A stretch of 64,000 nt of DNA from Synechococcus sp. MU1643 (GCF_020514095.1 NZ_VTKY01000001.1:310001-374000), one strand, 5' to 3'. Numbered from the stretch's first letter, positions 1 through 7,624 are shown. The notes: generated from the sequence alone by a model not told the origin. Program-made: numbers and translations.

Positions 1-95
1 CCACTGCCATTGCCCCATTGGGTCGTCACTGAACCGATGGCCTCGGCGACGGTGCCGTTGGAGCGTCCATCACCTCCATCCAATGGAACCTGCAT
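1..95 (-). CDS. Possible 5' end of a hypothetical gene, cut by the window edge
   Basis: The minus strand is open for 31 codons from an ATG at 95 to the window edge. The peptide begins MQVPLDGGDGRSNG and is rich in Gly, Ser, Thr and Asn, as in repetitive surface or secreted proteins. Too little is present to assign a family, and it could be a chance open frame. Coordinates run off the left edge. Confidence 0.25.
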   Translation of the reverse strand, partial: MQVPLDGGDGRSNGTVAEAIGSVTTQWGNGS

Positions 96-245
96 AACTA
101 TTGGGCGCTGACAAGGAAGCTGGCTTCTCTCTGACCAGGGGTGAGTCAGTTCAGCGTGATTGGCGTCTGAACAGCGCTACGTGATATTTGCAAGTGCGGT
201 TTGCTCATGCAGTGGTCTTGTGGAATCAATAGTGGATCTTGTGAC

Positions 246-332
246 ATGACTCCTCTTGTGTTGCCCCTCGCTGGCCTGGTGCTGTTTTTGGTTCAAATTA
301 TCTACGGGTCTCAAACGCAAAGCCAAGACTGA
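246..332 (+). CDS. Tiny single-span membrane peptide (28 aa)
   Basis: An ATG at 246 opens a 28-residue frame beginning MTPLVLPLAGLVLFLVQ, one hydrophobic helix followed by a polar Gln/Ser tail. This is the usual layout of cyanobacterial mini membrane proteins. No clear Shine-Dalgarno is seen, and the size makes chance possible. Function unknown. Confidence 0.35.
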   Translation: MTPLVLPLAGLVLFLVQIIYGSQTQSQD

Positions 333-651
333 GGACTCCATGAATCAGGCATCCACCGCGACGTTGCTTGGGCTCAAGGGATACTCCCCCTATTTAGTCT
401 GAACCGCTCTCAACCCATAGCCGGGATGGTGGTGTCTTTGAACGTTCTGCGGCAACGGAATCTAAATCCAAGGGGCGCCAAGTCCACTGCACGCTCACAA
501 CACCACTGACACCTCTGCCAGTGAAATGTCCTGGGAGTCAGCCCAGTGTTGTGGGAAGGGTGCTGAAAAGCATCAAGCATCTCTCGTGATTCGATTAGCA
601 GTTGAAAGGAACGACGGCTTGAGCCACAACTGGTTTGTCGCAACAACTCAG

Positions 652-840
652 ATGGGTTTCAGTACTGAGCAACGCAAAGCAGAAACCACGAGCTCCATTC
701 GCATTGCAGCTGGACTCATTCTCGGGTTGAGTTGTTTCGCTGTGGTGTTGACCGGTGGGATCTTTGTTGGGCAGTCCATCGGTGAGGCGTTGAACACGCT
801 CCAGACCATTGCTCCGGTTGAGGTTGACCCTCTTCGCTGA
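652..840 (+). CDS. Small single-TM protein, intact member of a duplicated pair
   Basis: 62 aa from the ATG at 652: a polar N-terminus, one transmembrane segment near residues 18-42 (GLILGLSCFAVVLTGG) and a short acidic tail. I prefer 652 to the upstream ATG at 526 because the decayed second copy at 9019 aligns with this start. Similarity between the copies extends about 60 bp upstream, so the duplicated unit included the 5' region. Function unknown; the duplication and decay fit an accessory island gene. Confidence 0.6.
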   Translation: MGFSTEQRKAETTSSIRIAAGLILGLSCFAVVLTGGIFVGQSIGEALNTLQTIAPVEVDPLR

Positions 841-1360
841 TTCGTCTGATCAGATCAGGCTGATGGCCCTCCACTGATCTCTGCATAATCACTTAACTGA
901 TGGGCAGTGGGGTGGTTGGAGCTGGTGTAAATCCTGAGGGTCAGCGTTGGGGTTTCTCGCCGCTGCTGCCACTTTGCTCTCAGTTACAGAAACAGATCGG
1001 ATGTCCGATGTGTCCGGTTAGTCCCCCAAGAAAAGTCCTATGGCTTCCTGACGGGCTGGCACTCCTTGATCGCCAAACTGCTTGCCCCTGCCTCCCTGGC
1101 AAAGCAAATCGAAACCAACATCGGATGGTTAGGGCCTGAAAGGCAATGAGCGTTAAGGCTGATTGCCTCGTGCGTGACCGCTGCCGAGAGTGAGTCCATC
1201 GAGATCGGAGGAGCCAATGACGGCCGACACTCCACCTGAGCAAGCTGTAGAAGTCGCCTGACTTTTAGGTCCCTTCTCCAACAGTTTCCACCCAACCGTG
1301 GGCTACTCGTCTGTGACGACACTGCAGTACGTCAGAACAGTCGACTCTCTCCTCCGCACC
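841..1360. other. Gene-poor stretch
   Basis: About 500 bp with only short overlapping open frames whose composition does not look like protein. A weak plus frame (900..1139) and overlapping minus frames are judged to be noise. No repeat or terminator is recognised before the structured RNA at 1380. Confidence 0.5.
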
Positions 1361-1379
1361 GTTCGTAGGTGCCCAGTAG

Positions 1380-1547
1380 GAGACCAGCCCAACACCTGGA
1401 CGTCATGGCCCTAGGTACCTGAAAGACCGACGCTTCGCCCGACGTCAGCAATGACATACGGCATGGCCCCTGATCTGCCACTTCAGGGGTGTCGGAAGCG
1501 AGCCATAGGAGAGGTCACCCCATTCCTGTCGTAGGTGGGCTGGTCTC
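1380..1547 (+). ncRNA. Rod-shaped structured RNA, candidate 6S RNA
   Basis: The ends pair perfectly: 1380-1391 (GAGACCAGCCCA) is the reverse complement of 1536-1547. Inside is an asymmetric bubble (1392-1404 against 1507-1535), a 5-bp stem 1405-1409/1502-1506, a 10-bp stem 1431-1443/1491-1500 with a 3-nt bulge, and an apical hairpin 1467-1489 with 7 bp. A closing stem, central bubble and terminal stem over about 170 nt is the known architecture of bacterial 6S RNA, which binds RNA polymerase. No ORF covers it, and a strong terminator follows at 1599. The identity as 6S is inferred from shape only; another structured RNA is possible. Confidence 0.5.
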
Positions 1548-1598
1548 TCAACCCTTGATCACATCATGGGTTTTAAAGATGCACAAGCGAGCGAGCTA

Positions 1599-1637
1599 GG
1601 CCGTCTCTTCCACCTGGGAGGGGCGGCCTCCATTTTT
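1599..1637 (+). terminator. Strong intrinsic terminator
   Basis: A 13-bp stem (with a few G-U pairs) begins GGCCG at 1599, closes around an ACCT loop and ends CGGCC at 1628, followed by ATTTTTA. It lies about 50 nt after the structured RNA and probably ends that transcript. Confidence 0.65.
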
Positions 1638-1745
1638 ATATCGATCCAGAATTGGACTTTGCTAAGCCGCCAAGACACCCCCTATCGGTAACAAAAGCGC
1701 CAATCGTTAGTGACTAGCTAGAAACTCATCAACCGTTAGTTATCC

Positions 1746-1853
1746 ATGAATACTTCTCAGGTGCTGATCGCATTTCTCGCGTTCGGTGCTTCTGCAAGTT
1801 CAATCGTCGCTTGGCGTTTTGCTGCCTCACAACTATGGAAGGACGAGTCATGA
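1746..1853 (+). CDS. Tiny membrane peptide (35 aa), first of a coupled pair
   Basis: An ATG at 1746 encodes a 35-residue peptide with a hydrophobic core (VLIAFLAFGASASSIVAW) and a charged end (WKDES). Its TGA overlaps the ATG of the next frame as ATGA, the classic arrangement for translational coupling. That overlap and the shared single-helix layout support both frames being genes. Function unknown. Confidence 0.5.
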   Translation: MNTSQVLIAFLAFGASASSIVAWRFAASQLWKDES

Positions 1854-1981
1854 TTCCCGTCTCAACCTCAGTGCTGATGGTGCTTCTCAAACCGTTGCTA
1901 ATTTTTTCCGCCGTGCAGCATGTGTTTGGTTTTGGACCACGTAAAGGTAATGATAGTGAATCTTCGAATCCTAAACTTTAA
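1850..1981 (+). CDS. Tiny membrane peptide (43 aa), second of a coupled pair
   Basis: The ATG at 1850 sits inside the stop region of the upstream frame (4-nt overlap), with GGACGAG just before it as a possible ribosome site. The peptide has one hydrophobic helix (VLMVLLKPLLIFSAV) and a polar C-terminus rich in Asn, Ser and Lys. The pair could form a heteromeric membrane complex, as many mini proteins do, but nothing in the sequence says which. Confidence 0.5.
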   Translation: MIPVSTSVLMVLLKPLLIFSAVQHVFGFGPRKGNDSESSNPKL

Positions 1982-2154
1982 CGTTTCAAGAGTTCATTTC
2001 CCTCGCATTATCTTGTCTTGACTTCCCTGGTGCTTGATTGATTTCTTGTTTAGCGCTTTCGATTTTTGCAAGGTGTTCGGTTGCGGTTCGGTTATCTCAC
2101 TCACGCAGTGCTTCTAAGGCTGGCGAGAGTAACTGAGTTATTTTAATCAATCCC

Positions 2155-2319
2155 ATGACCACCGAAATTCGTAATTGGGCTGTCGTTGCTGCTTTGATGG
2201 AAGCTCAAGGTGCAACTAATAGTCAGATGTATATCCGTGCGAAAGCACTTGCAGAAGGTAAGTCCGACCCTATGCCAACTAGCTTCCCTGCGGCTCCTTT
2301 CAGCATTTCGACTGTTTGA
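2155..2319 (+). CDS. Small hypothetical protein (54 aa)
   Basis: An ATG at 2155 opens a soluble-looking frame beginning MTTEIRNWAVVAALMEAQG, probably helical, with a Pro-rich tail. A terminator-like hairpin follows at 2336. No family recognised. Confidence 0.5.
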   Translation: MTTEIRNWAVVAALMEAQGATNSQMYIRAKALAEGKSDPMPTSFPAAPFSISTV

Positions 2320-2335
2320 GATTAAAGCAATTATT

Positions 2336-2362
2336 GGCCTGACTAATCGCCAGGCCCTTTCC
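2336..2362 (+). terminator. Probable intrinsic terminator
   Basis: GGCCTG and CAGGCC form a 6-bp stem around a 9-nt loop, followed by CTTTCCC. It sits just after the stop of the 54-aa gene and before the next start. The U-run is short, so the terminator may be weak. Confidence 0.45.
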
Positions 2363-2375
2363 CTCTACATCCCTC

Positions 2376-2600
2376 ATGACAAATCACCATCTTTCAGTTG
2401 AGCAAAGGTTTCATCTCGAAGCTGCATTTCGAGAGATCGATGCCTGCCAAGACTTAGATAAGCTTCGCGAGGTTACTAAACAGATCATCACCGCACAGGA
2501 GAATGAGAAGGCGTTTGCTCGCGAGGCGATGTCGCAGCTCCGGAAAGAAATGGAGTTCGCTGCCTCAAAAAAATTCGGTTTTAACTGGGGGCAAAGCTGA
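2376..2600 (+). CDS. Small NblA-like helical protein (74 aa)
   Basis: The N-terminus LSVEQRFHLEAAFREID is followed by a second long helix rich in Glu, Lys and Gln. The layout recalls NblA, the phycobilisome-degradation adaptor, whose first helix also starts with an L-[ST]-x-E-Q-x-F pattern, but the C-terminal region does not match what I remember of NblA. A clear relative lies at 15369..15548: both share the Q-[RK]-F and REID motifs and a DL..LR segment. Being NblA-related is an inference; a picocyanobacterial small-protein family of unknown role is equally possible. Confidence 0.65.
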   Translation: MTNHHLSVEQRFHLEAAFREIDACQDLDKLREVTKQIITAQENEKAFAREAMSQLRKEMEFAASKKFGFNWGQS

Positions 2601-2788
2601 ATTACTTTTAGATTGGTTGGACCGTATAAGCCTTGAGAGAGGTCTTCAGTGGTGGACTCTTTAGTGGTCCTTCTAGACTAACTCAACGCAGGCCATCCGA
2701 AGGCGCGTTGATCATCTAGACAGTCATTGTCCAAACATTGGACACTTAGAGATATAAGTAGACAGATCAATGCAACTCATAATTGTGA

Positions 2789-2983
2789 GTGCCGCTGCGA
2801 AGCTTCTTGGATCCAAGTCGTTCGGAGCTCTACAAGCTGATCAGTGACGGCTGGTGGGATGCATATGCGCATGCCCAGATTCCGAGTGGGCAGCGATTGC
2901 TTGACTTTGAAGGACTGAAGAAGACGCTGCAGGGCTTCTGTCAGTGGCATGTCGATGGTTTTCGTCTTCGAAAGACTCTTTGA
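2789..2983 (+). CDS. Small hypothetical protein, GTG start
   Basis: 64 aa from a GTG at 2789 immediately after an in-frame TGA. The protein has several Trp residues (DGWWDAY, CQWHVDGF) and a basic end. The DPSRSELYKLISDGWW section resembles DNA-binding helices of excisionase-like proteins, but that is only a visual impression. It may be the 3' part of a longer decayed gene. Confidence 0.35.
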   Translation: MPLRSFLDPSRSELYKLISDGWWDAYAHAQIPSGQRLLDFEGLKKTLQGFCQWHVDGFRLRKTL

Positions 2984-3197
2984 TGTTGGGTGCTTTATTC
3001 TTCGCTCTATCGGAGCAAGTCTTCTAGGTCAAAATCTTGTGGCGGAAGCCTGTAGGACCGTGAATATGTCCTCTTCGCGATCCTTCTGAGTAGAAGGAGA
3101 GCCACTGCCAGCATGAGTAGCAGAAGAATTTCTAAAGCAACAGTGTGGCGCTAGCCGATGTCATCCCAGATCAGGCAGATGGCGCTGTCATCATCAC

Positions 3198-3386
3198 TCA
3201 TGCAACAAGGGGCCTGCCATGACGAACGATCGAGGTCACTTGGTTGGTGGTCGAGTCAACCACCATGTAAGTGCACATCAGCGCTTTCGACTTTGTGCGG
3301 GCACACAAGTAGGCCCTGAATTCAGTTTGGAAGTAGAGCTCCTTGACCCAACGGTCGGGAGCTTCTTGCTTAACGACGTTGTACAC
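3198..3386 (-). CDS. 62-aa island family protein, copy A
   Basis: The GTG at 3386 is chosen because the product then aligns without a gap, residue 1 to 62, with copy B at 4336 (30 of 62 identical by eye). Shared features are Y2, APD..W, an F-x-TE..-Y-L..AR core and a terminal IVR.G. No domain is recognised; the length and absence of a hydrophobic helix suggest a soluble protein. It lies downstream of copy C on the same strand. Confidence 0.65.
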   Translation of the reverse strand: MYNVVKQEAPDRWVKELYFQTEFRAYLCARTKSKALMCTYMVVDSTTNQVTSIVRHGRPLVA

Positions 3387-3470
3387 AGCTATTGCCTGGT
3401 TCCTTGCTCTAGCAATGCTTTTGATGCACCCGCCCAAACCACGGAATTTCCGCTGTTTGGGCACCAGCAC

Positions 3471-3686
3471 TTATCCAACGAGTCGGTCATCTTCAGCCAG
3501 GATCGCTTTCCCTTTTGAAATCCTCAGCACCTCACCTGAGTTGCCTGAGCTTTCGTAGACGACTCGATAAAGCCCGAAAGTATTTAGCGATTTGGTCCGG
3601 GCGTTGGTGAAAGCTTTGAACTCAGTCTCGAAGCACTGTTCCTGAAACCAAATGTCGGGCCCATCGCTTCGTTCAACGCAGAACAT
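3471..3686 (-). CDS. 71-aa island family protein, copy C
   Basis: Begins MFCVERSDG; the second of two adjacent ATG codons is used because copy D at 10376 starts at the same residue. C and D share about 36 of 58 residues, including D..W, QCF.T, FKAF.NAR and SGEV.R. C has a longer acidic C-terminal tail (ILAEDDRLVG). The 100 bp upstream of C are also related to those upstream of D, including a short hairpin at the same place. Function unknown. Confidence 0.65.
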   Translation of the reverse strand: MFCVERSDGPDIWFQEQCFETEFKAFTNARTKSLNTFGLYRVVYESSGNSGEVLRISKGKAILAEDDRLVG

Positions 3687-3706
3687 CATCTGTATCCATT
3701 GAGGCT

Positions 3707-3720
3707 CTCAGCTTGCTGAG
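3707..3720 (-). promoter_or_regulatory. Leader hairpin upstream of copy C
   Basis: A 6-bp inverted repeat (CTCAGC/GCTGAG) about 20 nt upstream of the copy C start. The copy D upstream region carries a differently sequenced hairpin (10338..10355) at the equivalent place, so pairing is kept while bases differ. Role unknown; it may be a translational control element. Confidence 0.35.
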
Positions 3721-3884
3721 GGTGGAGCTGCTCGCTTGCTATCTCCAAATGAGCTTCGGGATCATGTCTTCAGTTGGCGACCAGTGAGCAAGGGACCCAG
3801 TCAGAATCAGGAGCCCAGCTCGTCAATGGCACATGATGTGCTTTGGCCGAGCATTCGTGGTGTTCACTCTTACGAAATCACTGT

Positions 3885-4115
3885 TCAGCTGGAAGACCGC
3901 AGGAATCCTGACGGGAGTGAAGCTGGTGACACTTGCTGTCGTACTTGGCCTAGCACGTGCAGGACTTCTTCCTCAGTGGTTTCCGCATTGGGGTTAGCCC
4001 GCTTCAGGATCTCAGCCCATCTCCGTTTGCCACGGGTAAGCCCAGAGCACCTGTTCTTCAGGTTCTGGCCTTGCTGTTTTTGCAGGGTCGCTCCCCTCTC
4101 TTCAACTTGAGCCAC
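3885..4115 (-). CDS. Possible small gene or displaced 3' half
   Basis: The stretch RGKRRWAEILKRANPNAE followed by a helical TTEEEVLHVLGQVRQQ looks like genuine protein. Its start region overlaps the end of the 56-aa gene at 4058 in another frame, so it may be a second coding unit or the frameshifted continuation of that gene. No family recognised. Confidence 0.3.
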   Translation of the reverse strand: MAQVEERGATLQKQQGQNLKNRCSGLTRGKRRWAEILKRANPNAETTEEEVLHVLGQVRQQVSPASLPSGFLRSSS

Positions 4116-4228
4116 ATCGCTTTTTCAAGTGCCGTCAGCTTTGGAGACGTCTCATGCAACGCAGCTTCGGCTCGTCTCCTCGCGGCAATGATGAAGCGGT
4201 CTGTCTTGTCGACACCGTCTAATCCCAT
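4058..4228 (-). CDS. KTD..KLT-family small protein, copy 1 (56 aa)
   Basis: An ATG at 4228 gives a product with DKTDRFIIAARRRAEAAL, then PKLTALEKA and a basic tail. The same pattern recurs in 31247..31420 and 58389..58547, so this is one of three dispersed paralogues. The charge pattern suggests a single amphipathic helix. The family is unnamed as far as I can tell; nucleic-acid binding would suit the basic tail but is speculation. Confidence 0.65.
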   Translation of the reverse strand: MGLDGVDKTDRFIIAARRRAEAALHETSPKLTALEKAMWLKLKRGERPCKNSKART

Positions 4229-4335
4229 GTCCCTAAAAAGGACGACGGTTGCAAGGTAGACCTATGCAACGGGCTTGCATCGAATGCCAGTGAGCCCTCA
4301 CTTCAAACGAAGGCAAGAGCTAATGGGGACTCCAG

Positions 4336-4524
4336 TCACCCCATAAAATCTTGGCCGTCGCGAACGATTGCTTTCACATCGTTAGTGGTCTGGGCGACAA
4401 CTCTGTAACTGCACGCCTTGACCTTCGACATGACACGTGCTCGGAGATAGGTCCTTACCTCAGTTTTAAAGCACAAGTCTTTGATCCAATGGTCAGGAGC
4501 GTCCTCTTGATGGATGCAGTACAA
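4336..4524 (-). CDS. 62-aa island family protein, copy B
   Basis: Same length as copy A and alignable end to end (about 48% identical), starting at a TTG at 4524. Conserved positions include Y2, AP-D-x-W, F-x-TE, Y-L-x-AR, SK and the C-terminal IVR.G. The rare start codon is supported only by that alignment. It is the third copy in this 1.3-kb cluster; copy D is 6 kb away on the other strand. Confidence 0.6.
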   Translation of the reverse strand: MYCIHQEDAPDHWIKDLCFKTEVRTYLRARVMSKVKACSYRVVAQTTNDVKAIVRDGQDFMG

Positions 4525-4586
4525 GGGTTGTCCTTACTCACAACTATTGGTGTTAACACAGTCCGGTAGTCATGTTCGAGAAATGA

Positions 4587-4748
4587 TTAAGCAGTTTTCT
4601 CGTCTGCTAGAGCGGTAATGAGCAGCGCACGGCACTGGGCGGGTCGCAAGTTGAACTCATCGTTCAGCAGGTGCTGAATCGCGTCATCTTTCCTTCGTTC
4701 TCTCGCCAGCTCACGGGCATGTCGGATTTGGTCTGGGGGAAAGGTCAT
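4587..4748 (-). CDS. Small helical hypothetical protein (53 aa)
   Basis: A strong GAGGAGG ribosome site lies directly before the ATG at 4748. The product (MTFPPDQIRHARELARERR...) is charged and helical, with LRPAQCRALLITALA at the C-terminus, a form that could be a small helix-turn-helix. No named family recognised. It may be cotranscribed with copy B downstream. Confidence 0.6.
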   Translation of the reverse strand: MTFPPDQIRHARELARERRKDDAIQHLLNDEFNLRPAQCRALLITALADEKTA

Positions 4749-4967
4749 TCCCTCCTCGAAGCAAGTGAGCGGTAGTGAGTGACAAGCCCTTTAGAGCGTA
4801 GGACTTTCATCAAGGAATCTTGGTGACAGTCAGGCCAGGCCTCTGATGAAGAAGTTGCTGGACTTCCCGCATTCCTCTGACCACATGGCAGATGCCTTGA
4901 TGATCGCAAACTCTGAAGTAATCAAAGCCTGCTGGCGCTTTGGTCAGCTTGGTCGGACTCATCTCAT

Positions 4968-5141
4968 TCAGCCGGCTTTGGCCTGTGTTTCCTCTTCTGC
5001 CGCGGCACGAAGGAAATGCTTGTTTTGAGGTGACTCAAGCCCAGCCATCTGAGAGTCCGGCCTGTCCAAAGGTTTGTCCTCGACTTTGCGGTCTGGCTTG
5101 TCCAAGCCCATTAACAGTGGATGTATTCCTCTTCTTCTCTT
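4968..5141 (-). pseudogene. RRGIHPLLMGLDKP-type peptide gene, start codon apparently lost
   Basis: In this frame the sequence RRGIHPLLMGLDKP matches the intact 54-aa gene at 11810, then diverges while keeping a charged middle and an E-E-E-T segment near the end. The position equivalent to the ATG of the other copy is AAG (5139-5141), so it either lacks a start or begins at the internal ATG at 5111. The 38-nt structured leader is kept just upstream (5162..5199), so decay may be recent. Confidence 0.5.
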
Positions 5142-5161
5142 TGTTGAGACCTCCTATGCAG

Positions 5162-5199
5162 ATCTCGCGTCGTGGCCTTTCGGCCCTTCCGCGTGAGAT
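5162..5199 (-). promoter_or_regulatory. 38-nt structured leader, copy 1 (riboswitch-like)
   Basis: Read on the minus strand it folds as an outer stem (AUCUC, bulge AC, GCG pairing with CGC, GAGAU), an internal loop GAAG/ACGA, and an inner hairpin GGCC-GAAA-GGCC. It differs at only 3 of 38 positions from the copy at 11752, and both precede homologous short ORFs. The CGGAAG motif and terminal ACGCG recall glutamine riboswitches (glnA and Downstream-peptide RNAs), known upstream of short ORFs in picocyanobacteria; that identity is inference. Confidence 0.55.
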
Positions 5200-5417
5200 G
5201 AATCTCTCATCTATATGAGAAGCCTGATACCCCCATGCGAAGGTATTGGCAGATGTCAAACAGGAGTTGCTTGAACAGGACGGTGCTGTTGTTAGAAGCT
5301 CTGCTGGTCCTCTTTTGCGTGTTCACTTGGATAAACCAGTATAAATACTGTAGTAATTGCACGACTTTTTGTATTCGAGCTTAAGGAATATGCTGCCAAT
5401 AAAGAGCAGGAGAGCAG

Positions 5418-5693
5418 ATGGCCTTCCTCAATGTTTGTTTCTTATTGCTTTCCAGTTTTGCGTTGCTTGATTATCTCGGTAAGCTCTTCTACGAGCGACT
5501 ATCTGAATGGAAGGAAGCGCGTCAGCTTGTTGGTGGTCATCCAGAGATGCGCGGAGTTGATCTTGAACGAGATGACCTCATTTATTTCAAGGCAGATGAA
5601 GCCATCCGCGAGGTCGTTCTCGGGAATGATGAACCGGGTACCAACGATCCGTTCCTCGGTGAACTCTTCCTTCTTGATGAAGAGGGTTTTTAA
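5418..5693 (+). CDS. Small membrane-anchored acidic protein (91 aa)
   Basis: A good ribosome site (AGGAGA) precedes the ATG at 5418. An N-terminal hydrophobic segment (residues 3-20) is followed by a charged domain with many Glu/Asp, ending LGELFLLDEEGF. It is probably a single-pass membrane or signal-anchored protein. Its TAA shares a base with the ATG of the next frame, suggesting coupled translation. Family unknown. Confidence 0.6.
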   Translation: MAFLNVCFLLLSSFALLDYLGKLFYERLSEWKEARQLVGGHPEMRGVDLERDDLIYFKADEAIREVVLGNDEPGTNDPFLGELFLLDEEGF

Positions 5694-5869
5694 TGAGCCG
5701 CAAAAAGATGCCAGGGGAATGTACGACTTGGCCACCAAAGGGCGAGACCATGGTGGATCTGCAGTCATGCCCTTCGGCTGGTCATTCTGATTGCAGCAGC
5801 TTGGGTGTTGAACTAGACCATCGGGGTGAGGAGGAGGCCGAGATGGATGTGATCAGACTGTTTTCTTGA
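5693..5869 (+). CDS. Small Cys-containing hypothetical protein (58 aa)
   Basis: Starts at an ATG overlapping the preceding stop by one base (TAATG). Contains three Cys in a Ser/Gly-rich context (GECTTWPP, LQSCPS, DCSSLG) and an acidic C-terminus. The coupling is the main evidence that it is real. Confidence 0.45.
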   Translation: MSRKKMPGECTTWPPKGETMVDLQSCPSAGHSDCSSLGVELDHRGEEEAEMDVIRLFS

Positions 5870-6005
5870 GCGTCACAATATTGCGGCACGTCAATTGTGC
5901 AGTCTCAATGTGTCATTGCCGCTCCCTGTCCGCTTCCACCCAAGCCATGGTGGAACAGGAAGGCGCAGACGAAGGCTCCTTCTTTCCAATGGTTGTTTCG
6001 TTCAC

Positions 6006-6072
6006 CATTGGGCGCTGATCACTGCACTGACTCCCTGCTGGCGATGCAGGGAATCAGATCAGCGTTGTCTAC
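6006..6072 (+). repeat. 67-bp repeat with inverted core, copy 1
   Basis: CATTGGGCGCTGATCACTGC begins a 67-bp element that recurs with about 6 differences on the minus strand at 52565..52630. Its core forms a hairpin (CTGACTCCC against GGGAGTCAG in copy 2, with one mismatch here). In both places a DUF3104-type gene follows in the same orientation, so it may be a mobile-module boundary or leader RNA. Confidence 0.6.
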
Positions 6073-6293
6073 GGTTCCATTTTTCAAAACCTTCCGTTTG
6101 CTGGGGATCCCACGGATCCGCAAGGCTCTTTTTTGTGACCGGAAAGGTACGTCAATCAATATCCACATCTCCACTACGACGGCGACTGGCGACCGAAACC
6201 GGCATCGAATTCAGCCTGTTCCCTGAGCCTTCAGGTTTTGTTCCTGGCCCCTTGAGCTACTTGGGGGCCGTACTGGTGCACTAGCGTGATGGG

Positions 6294-6542
6294 TGTGGCG
6301 GTTGATCGTGTAAGCGGCGTTTCAACGCCCAAGTCGGATCCAGTTTCCTGCGCGTCAAGTCGGGAATGACCGTGATCGTCACTGATACGGATGGGGCCTG
6401 GCGCATGGCGGACGTGATCCGGGGCGATGGTGGTTCCAGGAACTCCAGGATTCCGACGATGTTTCATGTGGCTGTTGTCGATACCGGCGTTATCAATTGG
6501 GTTGACGCCGATTATGTGACCCACATCGTTCCAAGGGTCTGA
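6294..6542 (+). pseudogene. Frameshifted DUF3104-type gene
   Basis: A GTG at 6294 starts a frame matching the intact gene at 52260..52508 (PKSDPV), but near 6345 the match moves to the next frame, consistent with loss of one T. The rest then reads GMTVIVTDTDGAWRMADV...NSRIPTMFHVAVVDTGV and so on to the TGA at 6542. It is otherwise well conserved, so either decay is recent or a base call is wrong. DUF3104 is a recalled family name for small picocyanobacterial proteins of unknown role. Confidence 0.7.
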
Positions 6543-6638
6543 AGCCCTCGTTGGCACGGCGCGAGGCAGATCAGGTCTCGGAATGCAGACAGCAGCTCTG
6601 CCAGAGAAAAACCATCTGAGAATCAACCCGAGCTTCAA

Positions 6639-6863
6639 ATGAAAGTGGCGCGCTTTTTGCTTAGGGACGGGAACAAGGTTGGTGCTGAAGTCTCACCAGA
6701 AGGGCTTCAGGTCTTCACCTACGAAGACCAGAAGGGACAAGTGATCCATGCGTTGGCCACGGTTAAAGCCGAAAGGGAATTCCTCAGGCAGGTTCCCTCG
6801 AAGCTGCTGCCCTTGTATATCCGTTTGGATCAGGCCCTTGCCAAGGCCGTTGGTCGGAGCTGA
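6639..6863 (+). CDS. Hypothetical protein (74 aa)
   Basis: ATG at 6639; begins MKVARFLLRDGNKVGAEVS and continues as an alternating beta/alpha pattern ending in a helical basic segment (LYIRLDQALAKAVGRS). Soluble. It follows the DUF3104 pseudogene by about 100 bp. No family recognised. Confidence 0.55.
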   Translation: MKVARFLLRDGNKVGAEVSPEGLQVFTYEDQKGQVIHALATVKAEREFLRQVPSKLLPLYIRLDQALAKAVGRS

Positions 6864-7324
6864 GAGGTTCTGCAGATCTTTCTCAGGCGAAACTACCGGT
6901 CAGATGACCGCTCGAAGTTGGTTTCGCCGCCCCTGAGTGGTTCGGGCCGTCCCGGGGCACTTCAGTCGTAGCCCTGTCGAAACGGGCTTAGACGTGCCAT
7001 CTGCTACAAGCTGGTCGTATCGCCATACGCATCAATACTTAGTCGTCTGTTGGGTCTTGGGCGCGGCATGAGAGGCGGAGGTCCCGGCATCGAACACCAG
7101 GACTTTTTCTTGGTTAGCGCCCACGGTTCGTTGTAAAAGCTTTGAACATGGACTGGGGCGTGGGGATACCGCCCCACCGTCTTCAGATGAGCGACCAGAC
7201 AGAGGGGCAACCAACAGGCTGTCCACAGAAGACTTCCCGATTTTCCATTCTCTGGACACGATTCACTTGTGAGGAAAACGCCTCATGGGATGGAAACAAG
7301 GTCGCATCCCTGAGATCGTTTCGA
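6864..7324. other. Gene-poor stretch ending at a terminator
   Basis: About 460 bp with only overlapping low-quality frames on both strands (7004..7372). Nothing convincing except the terminator at its right end. Confidence 0.45.
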
Positions 7325-7354
7325 GACCTCTGCCTTAGGCGGAGGTCTTTTTTT
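7325..7354 (+). terminator. Intrinsic terminator
   Basis: GACCTCTGCC and GGCGGAGGTC pair around a TTA loop, followed by seven T. The upstream gene it serves is not evident; it may end a non-coding or decayed transcript. Confidence 0.7.
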
Positions 7355-7462
7355 GATTGCCCAATTGCGTAGCGAGCAGAATGCTTTTTATCGAGCCTCA
7401 GGTATCAGCAACTACTGCGCCCTGTGTCAGCCCTGCCATTATCAATTAACTGCATAAAGTAG

Positions 7463-7624
7463 GTGACGCTTGAAGAGCAATACATCACTCTGATGGATGC
7501 AGCTGGAAGGGTTTCGGACGAATGGTATCGGGAAAAATTTATTCAGGAAGCAGATAATGTTTTGATGCACATCAATGCTCAAGTTTTGAAGAACAGGCAA
7601 GAGTTCAACGCTATGTCTGCATAA
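7463..7624 (+). CDS. Small helical protein (53 aa), GTG start
   Basis: GTG at 7463 with AAGTAGG just before it gives MTLEEQYITLMDAAGRVSDE and a long polar helix ending NRQEFNAMSA. An internal ATG at 7493 is the alternative start. Looks soluble and all-helical; unknown function. Confidence 0.5.
   Translation: MTLEEQYITLMDAAGRVSDEWYREKFIQEADNVLMHINAQVLKNRQEFNAMSA

Noticed and set aside
98-180. Third copy of the 67-bp repeat
   Set aside because: Only the first 12 bases and a weak later block match; not enough to call it a copy.
3736-4110. Plus-strand ORF of 124 codons
   Set aside because: It is antisense to the small genes at 3885 and 4058 and has no protein-like pattern; its first part is the reverse of the conserved leader of copy C.
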